Positions 24,770 through 35,808 of a DNA stretch of 64,000 nt are shown here, piece after piece. The notes below the pieces were generated by a model, which had not been told where the DNA came from, searched no databases, and worked only from the letters and a program-made list of their open reading frames with translations. Both the position numbers and the translations under genes were made by a program. The stretch covers positions 17,147,018-17,211,017 of the forward strand of contig CM065319.1 of assembly GCA_033032175.1 (NCBI GenBank), written 5' to 3'. The first letter of the stretch is position 1, and every line of letters starts with the position of its first letter. The DNA comes from Saturnia japonica. Taxonomy: Eukaryota; Arthropoda; Insecta; Lepidoptera; Saturniidae.

Positions 24770-25390
24770 AATGTCTAAATTCCCTACAATCTTGCTCAAA
24801 TTCCCCAAATTGGGAAGATGAAAGTCCTGATTCCCCACACAGATTTATCAAAAAATAACGTATACTAATAAAAAAAACATTGTGGTAAAACTTCCTCAGG
24901 CTTTACTAATGGGTATCTGAATGCATTATTTATAATTTAATTCATAAATTAACAAAGATAACAATAAATAACCGAAATTCTAATATTGTTTAGACTGTTG
25001 GACTAAATGAAACTTCAATAATAATTTATTTATATTGAAAAAAAAATCTGCATTTACATACATATTTTTTTGACAAAGATTTGATTTTATTAATTTCCGA
25101 ACATATAAAACGTACCAAGAACGTTGTAAAAATTCCTTAAAACTTAAAAGGTCGTATACTATTCAACAAGAGGGTCGCGTAATTTCCAACAACGACGACG
25201 ACAACAAAAACTATATCCTACCGACAACATGATTTGATCTGTAATTTAACCAGTCTCATGATGGTCGAGGAGCTTTCAGTTTTATGGTCTATTAAGCGCG
25301 CCAAAAGAAATATACCTTTAAAATGTTAAATCATTAAATTCCCCGCAATTTGGGGAATTCCTTACAAGTCGACGACTCTGGTAAACTGTC
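24770..25390 (-). mobile_element. non-autonomous element with 'ggggaatt' ends
   Basis: The left edge has 'aaattccctac...caaattccccaaattggg' and the right edge 'aaattccccgcaatttggggaattcc'. The inverted complements of these edges occur at 14870-14955 and 12347-12440, defining a repeat family with imperfect inverted ends of about 20 bp. The ~620-bp interior has no coding frame. Confidence 0.5.
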
Positions 25391-25429
25391 AAAACTCAAG
25401 CTGAATAAAAAATATTGAAAAATTGAAGG

Positions 25430-26080
25430 TCTATTATACACAGGTGGTAGCAGGGAGAGTGTTCATTTTTACGCTGCAAAAAGAAGTGTAGCTGCTACCA
25501 ACCTAAATATTATCAATCACAAATACGATCTCATCCTTGCGTTAAGCACATGCGAACCTAACGAATTGAGGAAGCGCTCCACAGGATGCCACCCGGAAGA
25601 CTGGCGCCGATATCGTCTTCACAATAGCGCAACATTAATAACGAAAGGGATCGGCCGAGAACAATACCCCAAGTGGACGCTCCTCGGCACTATGGCGCTC
25701 AACCCGCTACCGCATCTGTTGGGCTACGACATCTGTTGTCCACACTGCATTGACCAAACGCAAGCAAGGAACAAGGGACCGGATTCTCCCACTCTGACAG
25801 ACACATATGTTCGGGTATAAAGACCTGAACATTTTAGTAACTAATACACTTTATATTCAACCTTCTGATTGTATGTTTGATTTATACAAACTACCTAATC
25901 TTAGAGTGGCACAGTAGACCCTAAAGAAGGAACAATAATACTGTGCAACAAAGCAGCTCTATTTAGGGAGGCACTGCATCCCTTGCTCAGCCAAGGAGGG
26001 AGCTAGAAAAGGTGCTATAAAAATTGCTTGTTCCATTTTACTTGAGAGGTAGTAACCACGGCTGCCTTTGAATCCTTTTC
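25430..26080. other. unassigned sequence with a short open stretch
   Basis: An 84-codon open frame at 25566-25820 (from an arginine codon, not a convincing start) has no recognised domain. It contains HPEDWRRYRLHNSA and CPHCIDQTQ. Nothing else is supported here. Confidence 0.2.
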
Positions 26081-26084
26081 ATCG

Positions 26085-26345
26085 TGGTCGAAATATAAAG
26101 GTATTGAAATATATCTGATGCGATGACAGTTTCGTTGGTGCGGACACGTGTCTCGTATGTCGTGAAGTAGAGTGTTGAAGCGCATCTTCTTCTCAGAACT
26201 TCACTACGGTAAGAGTAAGCGCGGTGGACAGAACCTTAGATATAAGGACGTCTAACACATGAAGCGATGCAAAATAGAGACCGCTCAGTGGGAGACAAAA
26301 GCAGCACAGCGCAATGAATAAAGACACCTTGTTCAGCTACAGTCA
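26085..26345 (+). pseudogene. LINE C-terminal fragment (WCGHVSRM)
   Basis: The frame reads RWCGHVSRM, then KRIFFSELHYGKSKRGGQN and KDV, then HMKRCKIETAQWE. This is the post-RT tail of RTE/L1-like elements (W-x-GH-x-x-RM ... GK-R-x-GG-Q). Stops within it show decay. Confidence 0.6.
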
Positions 26346-26450
26346 AACACCTATGAAAGTCAGTGCTGTGATAACCTCGAGACTGTAAAATTTTACTTTA
26401 CATTGTCAATTATAAAGCGCTTACAGTTACGCCATAAAATACGTGTCGTC

Positions 26451-26775
26451 GTCTTCTTCTTCCTAACTTGGCAACCGGTCCTCTATAATGAAGACCATTA
26501 CTGCCATTATCGAGTGAATCATATTGTCATGTGTTATGACTATTCAGTATCCTAACAAAATGGTGGCTCCGTTGTTAGAAATTTTTAGGAAGTTTTTGTG
26601 GGATCTCGGAATGAATGCTTTTAGATTATATTTATAATCCACCTCACTTATGCACAAAAACCAAACTATATCATGCAAAACACCACCCATATTACATATA
26701 TAGGGTCAAAAACTTAAGTAAATGAATTAAAAATAAAAACTACAACATGTCACTTCAAGATTTCCCAAAAACTCA
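26451..26775 (-). repeat. retroposed dispersed repeat, copy 2, 11-bp TSD
   Basis: It is homologous to 1406-1733. It is flanked by perfect 11-bp direct repeats TACGTGTCGTC at 26440-26450 and 26776-26786. The left edge 'gtcttcttcttcc' reads as a (gaa)n-like tail on the minus strand, which is a mark of retroposition. It has no A/B box, so it may be a LINE-derived tail or a non-tRNA SINE. Confidence 0.7.
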
Positions 26776-26806
26776 TACGTGTCGTCTTGCTTTCTTGATA
26801 CCTTTA

Positions 26807-26870
26807 GTTATTTGTCTATGCTTGATACTACGTAGCATAGACAAATAACCATAGCACTACGTAGTATCAA
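26807..26870. repeat. two interleaved perfect inverted repeats
   Basis: GTTATTTGTCTATGC (26807-26821) pairs with GCATAGACAAATAAC (26835-26849). TTGATACTACGTAG (26822-26835) pairs with CTACGTAGTATCAA (26857-26870). The second left arm lies in the loop of the first hairpin. Confidence 0.85.
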
Positions 26871-27018
26871 ATCAAATGACAATGACAAGTATGTCAATTT
26901 GTCAAAGCATGATCAAAACATAAGTGTTTAGCTTGTTTTGGTGATATACGATAAGTGCAAAATTTTCCATAAATTATTTATTGTGTGTTTGTTTTTTTAT
27001 AAAAATGAATATACACTT

Positions 27019-27100
27019 ATGGATAAATCTTTGATGAAATTAATATCGTGGACTTATACTGTGTGTTTTATGTGGCCAGCTGGTCTGAACAAGGAACAAG
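27019..27100 (+). CDS. candidate first coding exon, gene unknown
   Basis: ATG at 27019 opens 27 codons (MDKSLMKLISWTYTVCFMWP, then AGLNKEQ) that end at a plausible donor CAAG|GTATAG, phase 1. The next exon-like segment (30798-30839) fits that phase. The peptide has a hydrophobic middle. I do not recognise the family. A short out-of-frame ATG precedes it at 27005. Weak without transcript data. Confidence 0.3.
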
Positions 27101-28590
27101 GTATAGTAATGTTATGTATTTAGCTTAGAAATTGTTCTTTAGTAGATAAAACACATTTAAAAATAAAGTAAATTTTAATGTTATCATATGGGATAATTAT
27201 CTCTAAATATTCATGGGAGATTAGATTCAATGCATTAGTACTAGCTTTATTTACAAATAATCATAATAGTAAACCTTTTATAGATAGGTTATTTGATGAA
27301 TGAGAACAATTTAATGTAAGTAGTATATATTATTGTATAAACCAAAAACCTTTCCAGTTATTGTTTATTTTATGATTACAATTAACTACAAAACTATACA
27401 TATCTGTGTAGGGGAGATATATATTTTAATTAAATAACAATACATACTTTTAATAATATATTTTTTTAATAAGTAAAACTATTCAACTGTAATCACTGGA
27501 GTACGTAATTGTGTGAAATTCTAAGTAAAATTTTATTTATTTTTATATAAAAGCTTAAAAGATTTGTAATACAAAAATATTGTATTGTTAATTAATTCAA
27601 TAATAGTTTTAGGATATTATATCAACCATATATAGATATAAGTGGAATAATTTTCTATGATATATTTATTTCCTATTATGTTTCCATTGAGTGAAAAGTC
27701 CTCATCTATGTTTAAGAGCCAGTCTCAATCTCTATCCATGTAACCATGTATATAAGACTGGATAAGTATTATTCTGGTACAATAATATAATAGGTAAATA
27801 GTATAATAACTGGAAATGTTTTTTGTTGTATGCTATATTTAGTAATATATATTTCTAAGTACAACTTTATATTAAAGTGTCGAGTTCAGACTTGAAATTA
27901 TTTTTGCAGTTAGATCACTTTATAATTAGGCTAAATATCACACTGCAGAAAATAATAGCTTATGAGATTTTTTTTAAACACCATTTATTTTTTTTCGTTT
28001 TGACTGCATTTTGAGTGCAGATATCAGCTTTAAACAGTTATTATAAAGTTCATACCTGCAAGATAGGTAAAGATTTTTCAACCATACGCTTAATTCTCTG
28101 AAATTTCTGAATGTTTGTTTTTAATATTTACATAATTTTCACACATTAATTTGTATTATTATCAATATGTAATACATACTTATTATTTTTTATATATAAA
28201 CCATTATTTCTAATATTTAAAGCAATCAAATTTATTTGAAAATTTTATCATTTTGTTTTGTTTTTGAATGATCTTTGTTTTGTTTATGACAAATATAACT
28301 TTCTGCAATATTTTGTGCTGTTTTGAGTGAGATATTTTTCTGTTGTGGCAATAAAATTAGTTTTTGCTAAATGAGGATTTAATATGATTTGAGATTATGG
28401 CCAAATACTAAGAAAGTTGATAAAAAACTATATTAAGAACAAAGTAAATATATTTTATTTGAATAATGCAAGGTAGCTTGTTGGTATTTGTAATACTATT
28501 TATATTGCCAATATTGTGGTATTATTACTCATTTGTAAAACCTAGGTGACAGTAAATAGCAGAGAACTGTTTTTCATCTCTAGTCTGAAG
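27101..28590. other. AT-rich non-coding stretch
   Basis: No gene, RNA or named repeat is supported. It would be intron sequence if the 27019 and 30798 exons belong together. Confidence 0.4.
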
Positions 28591-28780
28591 AATGTATTAG
28601 GTTCTTACATATGAAATTAGCATTTTGTCCTACTGACCACTTTGATCTGAAATATCTCTTATTTGGTTACAAATTCCAAATTTATAAATTCATTTAGCTG
28701 CTACATTTGAGTATTGGAAACAGTCATTCATTTGTTTTTTCCTCATTATTTTTTTCTTTGGCGTCGCTTATTACCGCACA

Positions 28781-29955
28781 ATGGAAAACATGAAATATCA
28801 GTGTATTTACGAGTACGAGTTCTCCCGTGGCACCAGTGCTGCAGAAATAGCTCGAAGGATTAATTATGTGTACCGCACTGGTGTCGCAAAAGAAAGCACT
28901 GTACGTTTTTGGTTTCAACATTTTTGTTCTGGAAATTTCGACCTTCAGAACCAACCCCATGGACGGCCGAGACCAAAGTGGAAAATGAAGAATTAAAGGC
29001 TATTGTGGAAGCGAATCCATCACAAAGTACTTCAGAGATAGCTGCAGGCTTTGGGGTAAGTGTTCATCACTGTATTATTCTACTTGAAGCAAATCAGGAA
29101 AGTAAAAAAACTTGAAGGATGGGTACCTCATGAATTGAGTGAATCGAACTTGCAAACACGCGTCGACTGCTGTGTTAGTTTGCTTAACCGACACAATAAT
29201 GAAGGGATTTTAAATCGAATCATTACTTGTGATGAAAAGTGGATACTGTGTGATAATCGGAAGCGTTTGTAGCGACATCTCTCGCCACAACTGACGCATC
29301 TACATAGCGACATCTATCGAGCCACATACGACGCATCCTACATCGCGCTATAAAAATTAACTCTTCAATTGAGTATATATACAAGAACCCGACTACAACC
29401 GTTGGGCAGCTGCCCGCCAGACATAGCACCTGTCTGATCGGAGGATCCTCCCTTTTATATGGCGGATAAGGAACTTTACTCTCTGTTCCTCATCTCCGCT
29501 AAATGCTCGTCGCAATGGCTAAACGAAAATTGAATCAGAAAAAGTTACTTGTGAGTGTTTGATCGACTAGCGCCGGTGTCGTTGATTACAGCTTTCTGAA
29601 ATCTGACCAAACGATTATGTCAGATATCTATTGTCAGCAACTGCAAACCATGAAGGAAGAACTAACTGCTAAACAACTGTGATTGGTCAATCGCTCTAGG
29701 CCACTGCTGCTTCACGACAACGCAAGACCACACACTGCACAATATACAACCACGAAGTTAGATGAGCTACAATTGGAATGTCTGCAATATCCACCGTACT
29801 CCCCGGACCTTGCTCCAACAGATTACCATTTTTTCCAGAATTTGGACAAATTCTTACAAGGAAAAAAATTTTACTTTGATGTGGCAGTCCAAACCGCCTT
29901 CAAAGAGATTATTGATTCTAACCTCCATGGTTTTTTTGGTAAAGGGATCAATTAA
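28781..29955 (+). pseudogene. mariner transposase, broken by frameshifts and an insertion
   Basis: The start is MENMKYQCIYEYEFSRGTSA. The helix-turn-helix region then shifts frame near 28975 (EELKAIVEANPSQSTSEIAA) and near 29100 (LEGWVPHELSESNLQTR). The first Asp is in ITCDEKW at about 29220. The LTR-like element cuts the ORF just after DNRKR. The rest resumes at about 29504, with further breaks, and supplies LLHDNARPHT and PYSPDLAPTDYHFF. The last two Asp are 34 residues apart, the D34D mariner spacing. All three catalytic Asp codons survive, but the gene cannot make a protein. Confidence 0.9.
29268..29503 (+). mobile_element. LTR-like element, copy 2 (uninterrupted)
   Basis: It starts TGTAGCGACATCTCTCGC and ends CATCTCCGCTAAA, inside the mariner transposase. 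It holds a TATA-like 'gctataaaaatt' at about 29350. It preserves the empty site of the LINE seen in copy 1 (near 'acaaccgttggg'). Flanks CGTT and TGCT are only loosely alike, so the target duplication is uncertain. Confidence 0.6.
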
Positions 29956-30797
29956 CTACCAATGAGATGATAAAAGTGCATAGATAACAATGGTGCATAC
30001 TTTGATAAATTAAATATATTTTACAAAAAAAAAAAAACTTTATATTCCTCCCGTACAAAACGCCAATTTCATATGTAAGGACACCTAATAATGAAATATA
30101 AAATAATAAGTTCATAGCTAGTTTGTCTCAAGAGAGGTATGTTTAGCATTGATGATAGAGGTTATTATCATTAGTGGTTTATTTTAATATGTCATTTGTT
30201 ATTCTAATGTAGTATCAAATTTGGCAGGTATCTAATAATATAGATCATGTGAAATAAAATAAGAGATGAAAATTTGTCTGTAAAGTGTTCTGTTATATTT
30301 CTAAGTAGGGCTGTCAATGCACAAGGAACATCAATATGTTTTTTGTTGGGAACTTGATTACCCCTTATTATTTTTATTTATGTATATGTTTAGCCTCTAA
30401 TAATATAATATGATATTATTACTATTATAAAGAAGTAAAGTTTGTGAATATGTCTATTGGAGGTTATCTCTGGATCTATTGATCCATTTCTAACAGTTCC
30501 ACTATGTGAGATCTGATGGTAATAAATTATGTTTTATGTTTATTAAGTAATTTGTTTTAAACTGCGAAAATATTGTGATGTAACCATAGTATGTATGATG
30601 AAAAATATTTCAGTGCTTAACTCGTTAGCTATCACCCTTGAGTTAAAATTATACTATCATTTTGTGCGTGTTCCTAAACCTAAAAAAAATATCTAACTTA
30701 TTTATTCTTCACTGATTTTTTATGAACTTTTTCTTAGAAAATACAGGTTTCAACTTTTAATGAAATCATAAAAAAGTTGTATTTTGTTTTATTCCAG

Positions 30798-30839
30798 TTA
30801 TTATGGCTGATGAAGCTGGTAAATCATCACCACATTTAG
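30798..30839 (+). CDS. small exon MADEAGKSSPHL, gene unknown
   Basis: The acceptor 'ttttattccag' and donor TTTAG|GTATGTG frame 42 nt. The only useful frame reads MADEAGKSSPHL (with one upstream codon for Ile). If spliced to the exon ending at 27100 the phase matches (1 to 1). If it is itself the start exon, the ATG at 30803 would begin the protein. A mariner sits 21 bp past the donor. No family recognised. Confidence 0.35.
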   Translation, partial: LLWLMKLVNHHHI

Positions 30840-30859
30840 GTATGTGTTAATTACTTATA

Positions 30860-32063
30860 TTGGGTCGAGAAAAAGTGTTTTCGCATAACGTAGGTATAAA
30901 CTTGCTGTAAACTTTATATAAAAATAATAAAAAAGTTGATTCCCTGCTATTTTTCATTTGTTTTTCTTTCTATAAAAATGAGTGAATCTAATGAAAAAAA
31001 TCGATACAATTTAAAATATTATTACAAAAATTAAGGCAAAAATGCAACTCAAGCAGCGAAAATAATTTATGTTTATAGACCTAATGCAGTGCCAGTAAGA
31101 GTAGCACAAAGTTGGTTCAAACGTTTTCAGTCCAAAAAATTTTGATGTTAAAAATGCACCTCGCTCTGGTCGCCCTGTTACGAATATAATGGACGACATT
31201 TGAAAATGTGGAACAAGATCGGCATTTCAGTAGTTACGATGTAGCTGAATAACTGGAAATTGACCACAAAACAGTTTTAGCTAATTGAAGACAGTTGGCT
31301 ATACCAAAAAGTTCGATATTTGGGTGCCACACGAGCTCACTGAAAGAAACCTAATGAACCGTGTACTCCTTTGCGATTCATTATTGAAACGTAATGAAAC
31401 CGAGCTATTTTTGAAGAGATTTATAACTGGCGATGAAAAGTGGATCACGTACGTCTAGAACGTGCGAAAAAGGTCGTGGTCTAAGGTCTGCCAGGCTTAA
31501 CAGACTGTTGCTAAAGCTGGGTTAACTCGAAATAGGTGATGCTGTGTGTATGGCCCACCATCGTCCCACTGGAAGGGCATTGTTCATTATGAGCTTTACC
31601 GCCCGGCAAAACCATCGATTCGGATCTCTACTGCCAACAACTGATGAGATTAATGGAAGCAGTTGAGAGAAAGCGGCCGGAATTGATCAACAGGAAGGGT
31701 GTGGTCTTTCATCACGATAACGCTAGATCACACACATCGTTAGCCACTCAGCAAAAATTAAGAGAGTTTGCTGGGAGTGCAGTGCATCCACCATATAGCC
31801 CTGACCTTTGCACCTTCAGATTTTCACCTTTTTCGATCTCTTCAGAATTCTTTAGGTTTTGTAAAATATCAAGAGAGGACTGCCAAAACTATTTGTCGCG
31901 TTTTTTTGATCAGAAGTCCCAAAGTTTCTACAGCAGCGGGATCATGTCTCTACCTACAAATACAAAACGGCACATATATGCTGAAAATAGATGTAAATAA
32001 ACTTTGAAAAAAATGTCTTGAGTTTTCATGTAAAAATGCGAAGAAACTTTTTCCCCGACCTAT
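30860..32063 (+). mobile_element. mariner (irritans-like) relic with inverted ends
   Basis: The ends 'ttgggtcgagaaaaagtg' (30860) and, inverted, 'ataggtcggggaaaaagt' (32063) match. TA flanks each side. The 1.2-kb length is normal. The transposase on the plus strand is decayed over 30978-32000: AQSWFKRFQSKKFDVKNAPR and SGRPVT (first helix-turn-helix), FITGDEKWIT (first Asp block, about 31422-31450), FHHDNARSHTSLATQQKL (31644 on), and PSDFHLFRSLQNSL in a shifted frame (31768 on). Multiple stops and shifts occur. Confidence 0.88.
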
Positions 32064-32069
32064 TATTTA

Positions 32070-33300
32070 CTTCTCAGTTATATTAAAAGAGCGGTCGCAG
32101 CAGAAATAAACCCAACTTATGCAAAGTAACGACACATGCCTGGTGGTAATCCCGAAACGTGACTAACCAAAAGAGAGACATTGTGACGAGTATATCACGA
32201 TGTGTATGGTAGTCGCGACCCAGTCAGGTACTCTATTCTACGACTCCACTTAATTACTGGACTTACATTGGCTGTTCCCGGATTGCGATATATCTAAGCG
32301 CGCCACGATGGCGCAATGTATTTGGAAAGAATTGTTGCGTCTTACAACTTAGGGATAAGGTTTAGGATGCAGTCGTGTGAACACATTTACAGCACCCGGG
32401 CGGGGCCGGATGTTTTGTATCGCATCTTATCACACGGGGATCTTTTGTGTCAATTTTCAGTTGGTCTAGAACCTTGACTTAATTTTGACTTGAAATTTTT
32501 AATGACAGTTTTTCTGTGGTTTCTTGTTTTTATCTGACGTGGGTCAACATTGAGTGTCACTTTAAAAAAAAAATATCGGTCAAGTGCGTATCGTTCACAC
32601 TCGCTGACGCGATAGTTCCGTTCTAAACTTCCACCACAAAATGTATTTGTGTTGTGTTATAAAATATGTACCTACTTAGAAAAAAAGTGTTTTCTTCCAT
32701 TCAGCTGGGATCATTAACGGAAGCCTGACTTACGTTAACCTGCTTTTATAATAAAATTGTTGTTTGACTGTACAGTCTGTACCATAATCATACCCAATCG
32801 ATACCTATAAATATACCGTTGATTCTAACGAGCAGAACGTTGAATAACTACATTTCATATATGGCTGACCCCCTTTATTAAATTTTTTACTATTTCTATT
32901 ATTGTTACGATATTTGTGGAGTGTGTAACGTATACATATGTTCTATGAAAATATTAACCGGCTATCTATAACATAAATACAGCAGCCCTTTAAACGTAGG
33001 ACTGATAGCGCAGGTGTAATAATAAAGTTCTTGTTTCGGGAACGGCATACTAACAAGCATACAGATATCTCTCTTTGATAGCAGTATGTAGTTACAGTTG
33101 ACGTCCACACCTTAAGGAATTTCTTTATCTTTGCAATTATATTTCTCATGAAGATGTGGAATCGTCTCGCGACCAACTCTCGTCCTCTTATTCTTATGAC
33201 ATAGGATCCTTCAATCGAACGGGCAGAGGATTTTTTAGTAAGCTATTATAAATCAAAAACAGTAGTTTTAGGAACAGTTTTCAGTCGACAAACAATACGC
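32070..33300. other. unassigned non-coding sequence
   Basis: No gene, RNA or recognisable repeat is supported. There are scattered short open frames with no domain features. Confidence 0.4.
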
Positions 33301-33309
33301 TACTTAAAT

Positions 33310-33640
33310 TAGGTTGACAAGTTACATGGAAGTTTCTACGCGAGTTCCGCGGCGTAGTACGCGGCAACCCGCGGCGGGGGCTCGTCGATCCTCCCCCGCC
33401 CCCCATGTGGCGCGGTCGATAAGCTCAAGGCCACGGCCGTGTTATCGATTTTATATAAATAGCACTAGCCCTGCCCCTCGTCGCGCGCAACTCCCTCTTG
33501 TCAACCCCTGCAGCTTTTAACATACCCCTTCGTTGTTGATTACAGGTCCAGCGTTCTCCGGGATCGAATGTGTTATTGACTTGATTTTATTGTGATTGCA
33601 CTTGTTAAACAGCCAAATACACCTTTATCACATTTTTTGT
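33310..33640 (+). promoter_or_regulatory. TATA-containing GC-rich block, promoter or solo LTR
   Basis: A GC-rich stretch (33345-33440) precedes 'ttttatataaatagcac' at about 33448-33465, then a pyrimidine-rich zone. A tail, 'cagccaaatacacctttatc', ends near 33635. This order (TATA, then a short transcribed leader, then an A-rich 'aaatacaccttta' end) resembles an arthropod LTR, and TGACAAG at 33315 could be its left end. No target duplication or second LTR was found, so an ordinary core promoter is equally possible. Confidence 0.3.
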
Positions 33641-33839
33641 ATCTTCTTATATGGCATAAATCTCGTCAGAGTATAAAATGAAGTCACTTTCCGCTGTCTT
33701 TTCCCCTACTTATGTACGCTGAAATCTTTTAAACTAAGCAACTGATTTTAATACGGTTTTCACTAACATTTAGATATTTTTTTAAGGAAGGGTTATATAT
33801 ACATTCCAATGAAGTTTATGTATAGTAGAGAAAATTCAA

Positions 33840-33960
33840 TTATTTGTAATCAAGTCGTCAAAAAATGATTTTCGGGCGTTTATATAGCTTACGCTGCCTA
33901 AACCTTATGAGAATACATCAAGATAATGTAGTAAAGAATTGTAGTTCTTCAAAAAGCTTA
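33840..33960 (+). repeat. fragment related to repeat copy A
   Basis: The stretch 'ttcgggcgtttatatagctt' then 'aaaccttatgagaatacatc' parallels 43815-43880 and 310-375. It is a short decayed piece. Confidence 0.45.
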
Positions 33961-34235
33961 GAGAAGAGTCCGCAACTGTATATATCTATTTCCTAAGGTT
34001 GACTCATTGTAACCATTTTTATCTGCAACATAATAATTAAAAATCTAGATAAGTTTATTAGTTAACTTGGGCATTTAATGTAAATTAAGATGGTGCTTTA
34101 CAGTTTTCCATTTAAATGAATACCGTAGAAGATATCACGAATTAAAAATTAATCGCAACAAAGAAATCCTACCGAAAAAAACCTATGATAAATTGCACGA
34201 TGCGAGCTAAGCGCAGTATTCGTAACTATGAAGCT

Positions 34236-34433
34236 ATGAAGGGGGTATGTTGTAGGTGCCATGTAATGGGGGGGCGAGCTTATTGCTCTTAATCTGACAC
34301 AAAACGAAACTCTGAGCTTCTTCTGATAATTTCATAGAAATACCTAATAACACTTTGCTCGACCATAGAATCGAACCTAGGATCTCGAGCATAGCAGTCG
34401 CGTTTAGAACCATTATGCTAATGAGGCAGTTAT
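34236..34433 (-). repeat. tRNA-derived SINE
   Basis: On the minus strand the head reads CTGCCTCATTAGCATAATGG (A-box-like TAGCATAATGG), then GATCCTAGGTTCGATTCT (B-box-like GGTTCGATTCT). Next come 'gagcaaagtgttattagg' and a body ending near the 'ctcgcccccccattacatgg' stretch. This is the layout of a common lepidopteran tRNA-related SINE. Confidence 0.75.
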
Positions 34434-34439
34434 GAAGTT

Positions 34440-35800
34440 ATTTAGTTAGTTAGTTTTTTAGACATAAAATATACCACTTTGTAAATTGTACCCATGCGGA
34501 GCTGGTGCGGGTCGCTAGTAATGTATATATTTTAGATATTTTTTATTGTAGATAAGGTGTTCAGTAAAAAAATATCTGCACGAATTTAGAATTGGAACAG
34601 AATCAGTAAACTCCGTGTAGCAATTCCTAGCAAAGATAAGTAGGCGTTAACTGAGCCTTCTCGCGCATGGTGTCGTGGAACGCACATATTTTTCCAAGAA
34701 ATCGTATCGTTCCAATTAGAGAATTACTTAACTATAAGGCTATAAACGCATTAGGCGGCCAGGCGGTTCATGGCGGCCAAAGTTGTTTTCAAATGGACCT
34801 TGAAGAGTGTATTGCTGAGCTTTTGTGTCTACTTAACTTGAATTCTGAGAATAATTGGCCCCAACATTGGCCGCCAAATGTATTCGTACTCTAAGTGTTA
34901 TAACTGTATTTGAGAAATAACAGTTTCACGGTTTGTTCACCTTCTAGGCGATTTTTTAGTGATTAATCCGGCTCCAGTTGTTCACTTGGTACGGAATCCC
35001 ATGGCGGCGACAAATTATTGTGCACGATAGGAACGAAAACTTAAAATATTGTTGTTATAACTCCATGATTAGCTGAAGCCGAGTTCAGTCGGGCAGCGTG
35101 ACTCCTAAACGTTAACAAACCTCTCTTACATCTCAAGTAAAATAGCTTGCGTGGGCGGGAGGTACGATTTCTTGAGGAAGTTCCGCATTGGCGGAGGCGG
35201 AGGATTTCCGTTACAACCCTAATTATAAGTATCGTAAACAAACAAACAACTCTAACTCGAACTTTTCACCCTTTGTTTTAAACAGGTTTATATTATATGT
35301 TAAGCAAGTAATAGGCAAACTTATTTAGTAGATAACAATCGGACGAAATCTACAATTGAAGAGAACCTGTGACAGACGTCATAGAGTGTGTATCGCAGAT
35401 TTGTGTGTGAGGATAAAGTCTTTAACTTTGTTGTTACTTCCGAACGTCACTTAACAATACATTTAACTGTTCATTTTATTACAATGCCTCTCAATCGATT
35501 TCTCGGTTCTGTGTAAAACAATACTATTATTCTTAGTTGTATGCTATCTTAACATCTACGTAAGCTGAAAGTCATTGGCAATGGTTAATCTGTATATTTA
35601 TGCAATAAACAATGTATTTATGTACTTACAATAATATATGGGATTATGTATGTGTGCTTAAGTGAAACAACACCTTCGCGTACTTTGGGCCACCGAGGCA
35701 AGACAGTCGCTGTGTGCGCTTACATGTAGGGATGCCGAAGGATCATCTGCTGGGCCAGCTATGCCACCATCCAGTGGATGTATTAGCCTTAATTAATAAA
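34440..35800. other. unassigned non-coding sequence
   Basis: A 'gcggagctggtgcgggtcgctagta' tail at 34496-34520 marks the end of another dispersed repeat. Nothing coding is supported between there and the mariner at 35809. Confidence 0.4.
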
Positions 35801-35808
35801 CTCTTCTA

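Larger units (their letters stand above)
28600..30085 (+). mobile_element. mariner transposon with intact ends
   Basis: The left end 'ggttcttacatatgaaatta' and the right end (complement 'ggtgtccttacatatgaaat') are matching inverted repeats of about 33 bp. They are flanked by TA on both sides (28598-28599 and 30086-30087). Without the 236-bp LTR-like insertion at 29268 the element is about 1.25 kb, the usual mariner size. Confidence 0.9.

Noticed and set aside
34236..34433. True tRNA gene
   Set aside because: A/B-box-like sequence is present but no cloverleaf or acceptor stem; the body is that of a SINE.
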